Shown: positions 1-5,854 of the stretch, in pieces
How positions within the stretch are numbered: position 1 is the first letter of the stretch
Layout of the letters: each line of letters starts with the position of its first letter
Assembly: GCA_013349735.1 (NCBI GenBank)
Contig: DUZC01000245.1
Location: 1-5,854 of the forward strand
DNA: 5,854 nt
Direction: 5' to 3'
Origin: Rhodospirillaceae bacterium
GTDB taxonomy: Bacteria > Pseudomonadota > Alphaproteobacteria > Rhodospirillales > Magnetospirillaceae
Translations under genes and position numbers: made by a program
Notes under the pieces: generated by a model
Seen by the model: only the letters and a program-made list of their open reading frames with translations
Told to the model about the DNA's origin: nothing
The model's database searches: none

Positions 1-1
1 C

Positions 2-418
2 CTGGATGCGGAGCAGGCGGTGACACGCTTGCGCGACGGTCTGGCAGCGTCCCGGCGCCATGACGCCGAAAGCGGCGGAGCGGCGGAAGGGCCGCATCGC
101 AGTGACCTGCTGGTGCGCCACCACCAAAAGAATCTGCCGGCCAGCCAATGTTCGACCGGCGAACAAAAAGCCGTGCTGGTGGCCATCATTCTGGGGCAGG
201 CCCGCATTCAGGCGGCGGTTACCGGCCTTCCGCCGGTTCTGCTGTTGGACGAAGTGGCCGCCCATTTGGACCGGACGCGACGGGCCGCCTTGTTCGACGA
301 ATTGACGGCCTTGGCGACGCAAAGCTGGTTAACCGGGACCGATGCGGATCTTTTCGAAGAGCTTGGGTCCCGCGGACAATTTTTTCATGTCGAAGACGCC
401 GTCGTCACGGCGGCATAG
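2..418 (+). CDS. recF: RecF, DNA replication/repair ATPase (3' part only)
   Basis: This is the C-terminal 138 residues of RecF; the gene begins beyond the left edge. RecF is a cytoplasmic SMC/ABC-like ATPase that, with RecO and RecR, helps load RecA onto gapped single-stranded DNA. The visible part carries the ABC signature loop CSTGEQKA (about nt 149-172), which completes the partner's ATP site in the dimer, then Walker B with its catalytic acidic pair and D-loop, VLLLDEVAAHLD (from nt 236). The late SWLTGTD stretch is typical of the RecF C-terminal end. The N-terminal Walker A half cannot be seen. RecF proteins are usually about 350-400 aa, so roughly the last third is present. The reading frame is open to the left edge; the GTG at 20 is internal, not a start. 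It ends TAG 14 bp before gyrB, in the classical recF-gyrB order. Identification is firm. Confidence 0.95.
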   Translation: MDAEQAVTRLRDGLAASRRHDAESGGAAEGPHRSDLLVRHHQKNLPASQCSTGEQKAVLVAIILGQARIQAAVTGLPPVLLLDEVAAHLDRTRRAALFDELTALATQSWLTGTDADLFEELGSRGQFFHVEDAVVTAA

Positions 419-424
419 AGGAAG
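418..424 (+). promoter_or_regulatory. Shine-Dalgarno site for gyrB
   Basis: GAGGAAG overlaps the last base of the recF stop codon and lies 8 nt before the ATG at 433. This purine-rich site supports 433 as the gyrB start, rather than the in-frame ATG at 148 that would run back through recF. Confidence 0.75.
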
Positions 425-432
425 CACAGTCG

Positions 433-2895
433 ATGAGTAGCAGTCCCCTTGAGCCCTCCGAGCCCTCCGTCTCTGCCGGCGAAACCTATGACGCCGACTC
501 CATCAAAGTGTTGCGGGGTCTGGAAGCGGTCCGCAAACGACCGGGCATGTATATCGGCGACACCGATGACGGGTCGGGTCTGCATCACATGGTTTATGAA
601 GTCGTCGACAATGCGATTGACGAGTCCCTGGCCGGCCATTGTGATCGCATTGAAGTCCAGTTGAACGCCGACGGTTCCGTCAGTGTTCGCGACAATGGCC
701 GCGGCATTCCCACGGACATCCATAAGGAAGAGGGCGTATCCGCGGCGGAAGTCATCATGACCCAGCTGCATGCCGGCGGCAAATTTGATCAAAATTCGTA
801 CAAAGTATCGGGCGGTTTGCACGGCGTCGGCGTTTCCGTGGTCAATGCCCTGTCGGAATGGCTCGAATTGCGGATATGGCGCGGCGGGTATGAATATTCC
901 ATGCGTTTCAGTCATGGCGAAGCCACGGCGCCTTTGGCTCAGGTCGGTCCCTCCGGCGAGGATTCCCGGGGATCGCGGACCGGTACCGAAGTGACCTTCA
1001 TGCCGTCGTCGCTGACCTTCACCATGCTCGATTTTGACCTATCAACCCTGGAACATCGCCTGCGCGAACTGGCCTTCCTCAATTCCGGTGTCTATCTGCG
1101 CCTGATCGACAGCCGCCATGCCGAGGAAACCGCCATCGACCTGCATTATCAGGGCGGTCTTGAGGCCTTTGTCGCTTATCTGGATAAGTCCAAGGCCACT
1201 TTGCACAATCCGCCGATCATGATGAAGGGGGAACGGGACGGCATCACCGTCGAATTGGCCATGGAATGGACCGACGCCTATCACGAGACCTGTCTTTGTT
1301 TTACCAACAATATCCCGCAGCGGGATGGGGGCACCCATCTGGCCGGCTTCCGCGCGGCGCTGACCCGGACGGTCAACAATTACGCCACCGATTCCGGCAT
1401 CGCCAAGCGTGAAAAGGTCGCGCTCTCGGGTGACGATATGCGCGAAGGCCTGACCTGTGTCCTGTCGGTCAAGGTTCCCGACCCTAAATTCTCGTCCCAG
1501 ACCAAGGACAAGCTGGTCTCGTCGGAAGTGCGTCCGGTCGTCGAAAATGTGGTGGCTGACCGCCTGGGCCAATGGTTCGAGGAACATCCCGGCGAAGCCA
1601 AAAAAATCATTTCCAAAGTCGTCGAAGCCGCCGCCGCCCGCGAAGCGGCGCGCAAGGCCCGGGAACTGACGCGACGCAAAGGCGCTTTGGATATTGCCAC
1701 CTTGCCGGGAAAACTGGCGGACTGCCAGGAACGCGACCCGGCGCTGTCCGAACTGTTCATCGTCGAGGGCGATTCGGCCGGCGGCTCGGCGAAACAGGGA
1801 CGCAATCGCGCCAATCAGGCGATTTTGCCCTTACGCGGCAAAATCCTGAATGTCGAGCGCGCCCGCTTTGACAAAATGCTGTCCTCGGCCGAAATCGGAA
1901 CCTTGATCGCCGCTCTTGGCACCGGCATCGGCCCGGAAGATTTCAATGCGGACAAAGCCCGTTATCACAAGATCATTATTATGACCGACGCCGACGTCGA
2001 TGGCAGCCATATCCGCACGCTTTTATTGACCTTTTTTTACCGGCAAATGCGTGAAGTCATCGAGAAAGGCTTTCTCTATATCGCGCAACCACCTCTTTAT
2101 CGGGCCAAGCGCGGCAGTTCCGAAGTCTATCTTAAGGACAATCGGGCCCTGGAGAATTATCTGATCGATGGCGGGCTGACCGAAGCCCGCCTGGTCTTAG
2201 CCGGTGGGGGCCAAATCGCCGGAACCGAGCTGCGGGCCCTGGCCGATCAGGCCCGCCAGGTTAAGGCCCTGCTCTCGGGTCTTTCGCGCCGGCTGCCTCT
2301 GCGCGTGGTCGAACAGGTGGCGATTGTCGGGCCCCTCAAACCAACGATTCTCACGATGCCCGACAAAGCCGCTGAAGCCGCCGAGGCCATCGCCCGGCGG
2401 CTTGATCTGTTGGAATTGCCTCTGGAAACCGGTTGGCGGGGCGAAGCGCTGGAAGGGGACGGCCTGATCTTTAGCCGTACCTTGCGTGGTGTCACAGAAA
2501 CCCACCATATCGACGCGGCCACCGTGCGCAGTGCCGAAGCCCGCAAGCTGCTGGAAATGACCGACCGCCTGCTTGAAATCTATGGCAATCATAGCGAACT
2601 GGTGGCCAAGGACCGGACGACCCCGATTACCGGGCCGGTCTCATTATTGGATGCGATTATGGATGCCGGAAAAAAAGGCATAGCCATTCAGCGCTATAAA
2701 GGCCTTGGCGAAATGAACCCAGGTCAGTTGTGGGAAACCACGCTGGATCCCAATGCCCGCTCGCTGTTGCAGGTCAAAGTCAGTCATGTCGAAGATGCCG
2801 AAGAGGTGTTCTCGACCTTGATGGGCGATGTGGTGGAACCGCGCCGTGACTTTATCCAGGCCAATGCCCTGAAAGTTGCCAATCTTGATGTATAA
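433..2895 (+). CDS. gyrB: DNA gyrase subunit B (type IIA topoisomerase ATPase subunit)
   Basis: Complete 820-aa GyrB (E. coli: 804). With GyrA it forms the A2B2 gyrase that introduces negative supercoils using ATP. The GHKL ATPase domain comes first: EVVDNAIDE supplies catalytic E56 and Mg-binding N60, D87 sits in RDNGRGIP, and the ATP-lid glycine loop GLHGVG is at 128-133. The transducer carries QTKDKL (Q356, K358). The TOPRIM domain has EGDSAGGSAKQGRN (E445) and DADVDGSHIRT (D519, D521, D523), which bind the cleavage metal ions. A less conserved insert of the Gram-negative type follows at about 570-710, then QRYKGLGEMNP (753-763). By alignment from memory, coumarin- and quinolone-related positions look sensitive-type: R150 (E. 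coli R136), G184-T185 (G164-T165) and D447 (D426). The start at 433 has a good ribosome site and gives an N-terminus only 14 residues longer than E. coli. ParE is a paralogue, but the length, the insert and the recF neighbour favour GyrB. Confidence 0.98.
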   Translation: MSSSPLEPSEPSVSAGETYDADSIKVLRGLEAVRKRPGMYIGDTDDGSGLHHMVYEVVDNAIDESLAGHCDRIEVQLNADGSVSVRDNGRGIPTDIHKEEGVSAAEVIMTQLHAGGKFDQNSYKVSGGLHGVGVSVVNALSEWLELRIWRGGYEYSMRFSHGEATAPLAQVGPSGEDSRGSRTGTEVTFMPSSLTFTMLDFDLSTLEHRLRELAFLNSGVYLRLIDSRHAEETAIDLHYQGGLEAFVAYLDKSKATLHNPPIMMKGERDGITVELAMEWTDAYHETCLCFTNNIPQRDGGTHLAGFRAALTRTVNNYATDSGIAKREKVALSGDDMREGLTCVLSVKVPDPKFSSQTKDKLVSSEVRPVVENVVADRLGQWFEEHPGEAKKIISKVVEAAAAREAARKARELTRRKGALDIATLPGKLADCQERDPALSELFIVEGDSAGGSAKQGRNRANQAILPLRGKILNVERARFDKMLSSAEIGTLIAALGTGIGPEDFNADKARYHKIIIMTDADVDGSHIRTLLLTFFYRQMREVIEKGFLYIAQPPLYRAKRGSSEVYLKDNRALENYLIDGGLTEARLVLAGGGQIAGTELRALADQARQVKALLSGLSRRLPLRVVEQVAIVGPLKPTILTMPDKAAEAAEAIARRLDLLELPLETGWRGEALEGDGLIFSRTLRGVTETHHIDAATVRSAEARKLLEMTDRLLEIYGNHSELVAKDRTTPITGPVSLLDAIMDAGKKGIAIQRYKGLGEMNPGQLWETTLDPNARSLLQVKVSHVEDAEEVFSTLMGDVVEPRRDFIQANALKVANLDV

Positions 2896-2900
2896 GCCCT

Positions 2901-2905
2901 GAAAG
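2901..2905 (+). promoter_or_regulatory. Weak ribosome binding site for the emrA-like gene
   Basis: GAAAG sits 7 nt before the ATG at 2913, in the 17-bp gap after the gyrB stop. It is a poor Shine-Dalgarno match. No promoter-like pair of boxes fits in this gap, so transcription from upstream, or from a promoter inside the end of gyrB, is more likely. Confidence 0.35.
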
Positions 2906-2912
2906 ACGCGCT

Positions 2913-4112
2913 ATGGCCGACGAATCTCCCTCCCTTACGCCTGCCGCCCAGACGCAAGCGGAAGCCGCAAGACGTAAACGCTTCCGCATCTTTGGCGGTG
3001 TCTTGGCGATTTGCCTGTTTGGGGGCGGGCTGTCCTGGCTGATCAACCATAATCATCAAACCACCGATGACGCCTATATCGAGGCCGATGTGGTGCAATT
3101 GGCCCCGCAGATCGGCGGTATCGTCGCCACCGTGGGTTTTGGCGACAATCAAGCGGTAACCAAGGGACAACTGCTGTTGCAGATCGATCCCCGGGACGCT
3201 GAAGTGCAGGTCAGCGCGGCACGGGCCAGTTTAGCGGTGGCCGAAGCGCAGGAGGCGGCCGCCACCGCCGATCTTGAACTGACCAAAGCCACCACCGGCG
3301 CCGCCATCGATGAAGCCCATAATGTTGTCGAACAATTGCGCCGCCAGGTCGCCGAGGCGCGCCAGCAGGCTGAAGCGGCCGCCGCGGATGCCGAACGGGC
3401 ATCAACCGATGTCAAACGCTATCAGGACCTGTTCAACAGCAAGGTGGCGTCAGGCCAGCGGGTTGAGCAGGCCATCGCCGATGCCCGGGCCACCCGGGCC
3501 CGCTGGAAAGCGGCGCTGACCGCCGTCACCGCCCTGGAATCCCAGCAGGCGCAGACCGAAGCCCGCTTGCATGATGCCCTGGCCGCACCGCAGCGAATGC
3601 GGCAAAAAGAGGCTCAACTGGCCAATGCAAGGGCGCAAAAGCAATTGGCGGACTCCAATCTTCAGGCGGCCTTGCTGGCTTTGTCCTACACCACAGTCAA
3701 TGCGCCGCAATCTGGCCGCATGGCCAAACGGGGCGTCAATCCCGGTGATGTCGTGCAAAAAGGTCAGGTGCTGGCCCAGCTGGTGGTGGATTCACCCTGG
3801 GTTATCGCCAATTTCAAGGAAACCCAGCTGGATCGCATGGGGCCTGGACAGCCGGTTTCGATCCAAGTCGATGCTTTGCCGGGGCAGCGTTTTTCTGGAA
3901 AAATCGACTCCATTCAGGCCGGCAGCGGGTCCCGGTTCGCTTTGCTGCCGGCAGAAAATGCCACCGGAAATTTCGTCAAGGTCGTGCAGCGGGTCCCGGT
4001 CAAAATCACCTTCGACGCGCTTGACCCGGTGATGCAAAAGCGCCTGGCCCCCGGCATGTCGGTGGTCCCCGATGTGGATGTAAGCGCCCCGGTGTCGGCC
4101 ACCGCCCGATGA
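2913..4112 (+). CDS. emrA: EmrA/HlyD-type membrane fusion protein of a multidrug efflux pump
   Basis: A 399-aa periplasmic adaptor (E. coli EmrA: 390) that would link an inner-membrane exporter to an outer-membrane channel. A short cytoplasmic N-terminus ending in basic RRKRFR (20-25) precedes one membrane anchor (about 26-44). The periplasmic part starts with TTDDAYIEAD (50-59), a hallmark of EmrA/HlyD adaptors. The first half of the lipoyl-like domain (about 60-92) follows, then a long Ala/Gln/Glu-rich alpha-helical hairpin, probably coiled coil (about 96-256). Next come the second lipoyl half with APQSGRMAKRGVNPGDVV (264-281) and a beta-barrel region with WVIANFKETQL (295-305) and GSRFALLPAENATGNFVKVV (338-357), the last strongly EmrA-like. 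The ATG lies 17 bp after gyrB; the ribosome site is weak (GAAAG at 2901-2905), so reinitiation after gyrB is plausible. The gene overlaps the exporter by 4 bp, which supports a joint pump. The symbol denotes family; the substrate is unknown. Confidence 0.92.
   Translation: MADESPSLTPAAQTQAEAARRKRFRIFGGVLAICLFGGGLSWLINHNHQTTDDAYIEADVVQLAPQIGGIVATVGFGDNQAVTKGQLLLQIDPRDAEVQVSAARASLAVAEAQEAAATADLELTKATTGAAIDEAHNVVEQLRRQVAEARQQAEAAAADAERASTDVKRYQDLFNSKVASGQRVEQAIADARATRARWKAALTAVTALESQQAQTEARLHDALAAPQRMRQKEAQLANARAQKQLADSNLQAALLALSYTTVNAPQSGRMAKRGVNPGDVVQKGQVLAQLVVDSPWVIANFKETQLDRMGPGQPVSIQVDALPGQRFSGKIDSIQAGSGSRFALLPAENATGNFVKVVQRVPVKITFDALDPVMQKRLAPGMSVVPDVDVSAPVSATAR
4109..4112 (+). other. ATGA stop/start overlap coupling emrA- and emrB-like genes
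   Basis: The adaptor gene's TGA stop (4110-4112) overlaps the exporter's ATG (4109-4111). No clear Shine-Dalgarno sequence is seen just upstream, so translational coupling by reinitiation is the likely way the exporter is made, keeping the two pump parts in proportion. Confidence 0.8.
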
Positions 4113-5668
4113 TCAACCCTTGGCTGGTGGCGCCGCTGGTCGCCCTGGCGGCCTTTATGGAAGTGCTGGATATCTCCATTGCCAATGTGTCGCTGCAGCA
4201 TATCGCCGGCGATTTGTCGGCGGGCCAGGATGAATCCACCTGGGTCCTGACCTCTTATCTGGTGACTAATGCCATCGTCCTGCCGATGTCTGGCTGGCTG
4301 TCGGAAGCCATGGGCCGCAAGCGTTTTTTCGTGGCCTGCATTGTTGGCTTTTCCATCAGTTCGCTGGCTTGTGGGTTGGCGCCGACCCTGGGGTCGCTGA
4401 TTTTTTTTCGTGCCATCCAGGGCTTAACCGGTGGCGGGTTGCAGCCTTCGTCCCAGGCCATCCTGGCCGATACCTTCCCGCCGCATCAACGGGGCATGGC
4501 CTTTGCGCTCTATGGCATGGCGGTGGTGTTCGCCCCCGCCATCGGGCCGACCTTGGGCGGATGGATTACCGACGAGGTCAGTTGGCGTTGGGTCTTCTTG
4601 CTGAATGTTCCGGTCGGCATCGTGCTGACTATTCTGGTCGGCGCTTTGATTGAGGACCCGCCTGCTTTTACCCGCATGCGCGAAGAAAAGCTGCGGCGCG
4701 GCCGCAAGGTCGACAAGATCGGCTTTTTGTTGTTGTCCCTGGGTCTGGGTTTGCTTCAGGTGGTGCTGGACAAAGGCGAAGAAGATGACTGGTTTTCCTC
4801 GCCGCTGATCCTTTGGATGACCATTTTGTCGGCAATATCGCTGATCGCCTTTGTCCTTTGGGAGCTTGGCGAAAAGGATCCTTTGGTCGATCTTCATCTT
4901 TTGGCTGACCGTAATTTCGGCATGGCCAATCTCTTGATGTTTCTGCTGGGCTTTATTCTGCTGGGCAGCACCGTCCTGTTGCCGGAAATGGTACAGCGGC
5001 TGTTTGGCTATACCGCCACCCTGGCCGGTCTGGTCATTACCCCCGGAGGCTTGTCGATTATCCTGGTGATGCCGATGGTGGGCCGGCTGGTGTCGGTGGT
5101 GGATTCCCGTCATCTGATTGCCCTGGGACTGTTTGTCTGCGCGATGGCGCTTTTCCATATGACGGATTTTTCTCTGCAGACCGACTACCGAACATTCGTT
5201 TGGGCGCGAATCTATCAGGCGCTTGGCCTGGCTTTGCTGTTCATTCCCATCAATACCGCCGCCTTTCGCACCATCGCACCGGATAAAACCAGCGCGGCGT
5301 CCTCCTTGATCAATGTCTCGCGCAATCTTGGCGGCAGCTTTGGGATTTCCCTGGTGGTGACCTATCTGTCCCGCTTCGGCCAAGAGCATCAGACCGTTCT
5401 GGTGGCCCATACCGCCCCCAGCAACGATGTCTTCCGTCACTGGGTTGGGCAATTGACCGGTCTTTTTCAGCTTCATGGCGATGGCGCGGCCGCCGCCAAC
5501 CGCAAAGCCATGGGGGAACTCTACGGCCTGGTGCAAAGCCAGGCGATGATGCAGGCTTTCCTCGATGATTTCCGCCTGCTGGCGGTGATCTTTCTGGTCG
5601 TCATTCCTTTTGTCTATCTGATGCGCAAAAGCAATCCACGCAGCGGTGGCCCGGTGGGCGGACATTAG
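4109..5668 (+). CDS. emrB: EmrB-type DHA2 family major facilitator multidrug exporter
   Basis: A 519-aa inner-membrane drug:proton antiporter (E. coli EmrB: 512). Hydrophobicity read by eye gives about 14 helices, roughly at 6-28, 45-66, 73-93, 95-118, 130-152, 158-181, 203-220, 230-252, 271-292, 302-321, 335-350, 365-385, 401-420 and 488-505. A long periplasmic loop (about 421-487) before the last helix is typical of the family. Seen motifs are MEVLDISIANVSL with membrane-embedded D21 (motif D1), GWLSEAMGRKRFF (motif A, cytoplasmic loop 2-3), RAIQGLTGGGLQPSSQ with R101 (motif B, proton coupling), and GMAVVFAPAIGPTLGGW (136-152; motif C, antiporter signature). WRWVFLLNVPVG (159-170) is also standard for DHA2 proteins. 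It follows its adaptor with an ATGA overlap and should act with it and an outer-membrane channel encoded elsewhere. Nothing is broken or missing. EmrB relatives export hydrophobic drugs, uncouplers or fatty acids; the substrate here cannot be told from sequence. Confidence 0.93.
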   Translation: MINPWLVAPLVALAAFMEVLDISIANVSLQHIAGDLSAGQDESTWVLTSYLVTNAIVLPMSGWLSEAMGRKRFFVACIVGFSISSLACGLAPTLGSLIFFRAIQGLTGGGLQPSSQAILADTFPPHQRGMAFALYGMAVVFAPAIGPTLGGWITDEVSWRWVFLLNVPVGIVLTILVGALIEDPPAFTRMREEKLRRGRKVDKIGFLLLSLGLGLLQVVLDKGEEDDWFSSPLILWMTILSAISLIAFVLWELGEKDPLVDLHLLADRNFGMANLLMFLLGFILLGSTVLLPEMVQRLFGYTATLAGLVITPGGLSIILVMPMVGRLVSVVDSRHLIALGLFVCAMALFHMTDFSLQTDYRTFVWARIYQALGLALLFIPINTAAFRTIAPDKTSAASSLINVSRNLGGSFGISLVVTYLSRFGQEHQTVLVAHTAPSNDVFRHWVGQLTGLFQLHGDGAAAANRKAMGELYGLVQSQAMMQAFLDDFRLLAVIFLVVIPFVYLMRKSNPRSGGPVGGH

Positions 5669-5854
5669 AGTGTTCTGCGTAGAGCGTCGTGCGATCAATT
5701 TGGTTCACCCTACCGCCGCCAAACTGTCGTCAGTGCAAGAAAGACGGCGCGGAGCGTAGTGGGACTACGGTCAAGCCGTCTGACGCAGCAATGGCGCAGT
5801 TTGGCCCGGCCCAAAGGGTTGGCCATGGGGCGGGCATCCGCGGTGTTGCGGCTC
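5669..5854. other. Non-coding 3' region after the emrB-like gene
   Basis: This 186-bp stretch runs to the right edge. It contains the hairpin at 5719-5804 and, before it, a degenerate AT-centred motif (about 5679-5713) with weak self-pairing, GTAG (5679-5682) to CTAC (5710-5713) and GTG (5689-5691) to CAC (5706-5708). The last 50 bp are GC-rich with no recognised feature. No T-rich intrinsic terminator, tRNA or convincing gene is visible. Confidence 0.6.
5719..5804. repeat. Long imperfect hairpin, probable interspersed palindromic repeat
   Basis: An 86-nt segment folds back on itself along nearly its whole length. The outer stem is CCAAACTG (5719-5726) with CAGTTTGG (5797-5804). After one bulged T, 5728-5732 pair with 5792-5796 (one G-T pair), and after a G/A mismatch 5734-5736 pair with 5788-5790. 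Past an internal loop, AGACGGC (5742-5748) pairs with GCCGTCT (5775-5781). The tip is CGTAGT (5755-5760) with ACTACG (5764-5769) around a GGG loop. It starts 50 bp after the emrB-like stop and could end or protect that transcript, but there is no T-run on either side, so it is not a standard intrinsic terminator. Its shape suggests a REP-like or miniature mobile element. Only one copy is in the window, so its repeat nature is inferred; the pairing itself is seen. Confidence 0.6.

Noticed and set aside
148..432. In-frame upstream extension of gyrB giving a 915-aa protein
   Set aside because: The extra 95 residues overlap recF in another frame and show no GyrB homology; the ATG at 433 has a good ribosome site and gives a normal GyrB N-terminus.
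385..1587. Minus-strand open frames opposite gyrB (385-915 and 1042-1587)
   Set aside because: They lie opposite highly conserved GyrB sequence, have no recognisable domains, and are explained by GC-rich codon usage on the plus strand.
3571..4032. 153-codon plus-strand frame within the emrA-like gene
   Set aside because: It is a shifted-frame shadow of the adaptor gene; its product is Pro/Arg/Ser/Trp-rich and unlike any domain I know.
4424..5698. Long minus-strand open frame (424 codons) opposite the emrB-like gene
   Set aside because: Its Gln/His/Arg-rich product without recognisable domains is what the complement of a GC-rich membrane-protein gene produces; the plus strand encodes a full DHA2 transporter with all motifs.
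5797..5815. Intrinsic terminator for the efflux operon
   Set aside because: A small TTTGG/CCAAA stem can form here, but it competes with the large hairpin and no run of T follows on the plus strand.
1..5854. CRISPR array, tRNA or rRNA gene, insertion sequence or attachment site
   Set aside because: No regularly spaced repeats, no tRNA-like or rRNA-like sequence, and no transposase or integrase coding sequence were seen; nearly all of the window is occupied by the four genes.

Overview
The window looks like an alphaproteobacterial chromosome. The DNA is GC-rich and tightly packed. RecF has the alphaproteobacterial-style Walker B/D-loop VLLLDEVAAHLD, and GyrB ends in DFIQANALKVANLDV, a tail I associate with that class. 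Rhodospirillales is my best guess for the order, from general impression only; no rRNA or other strong taxonomic marker is present.

All four genes read left to right with almost no space between them. Positions 2-418 are the 3' end of recF (recombination mediator ATPase). After 14 bp comes a complete gyrB (433-2895; DNA gyrase subunit B, 820 aa). After another 17 bp comes an EmrA-type membrane fusion protein (2913-4112). This overlaps by 4 bp (ATGA) with an EmrB-type, 14-helix DHA2 major facilitator exporter (4109-5668). recF-gyrB is the usual order of the dnaA-dnaN-recF-gyrB housekeeping cluster. The emrA-emrB-like pair behind it is a two-gene efflux module; an outer-membrane TolC-type channel and a MarR-type regulator, both common partners, are not in the window.

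The last 186 bp (5669-5854) contain no convincing gene. They hold a long, imperfect but extensive hairpin (5719-5804), preceded by a short degenerate AT-centred motif. This resembles an interspersed palindromic repeat and is the only part of the window that ordinary gene content does not explain.

Functionally, RecF and GyrB serve DNA repair and topology, while the EmrA/EmrB-like proteins would pump hydrophobic toxic compounds out through the inner membrane and periplasm. The spacing suggests that gyrB and the pump could share a transcript, but this is inference. I see no clear sign of a new biological system; the most useful leads are the 3' hairpin/repeat and the gyrB-efflux juxtaposition.
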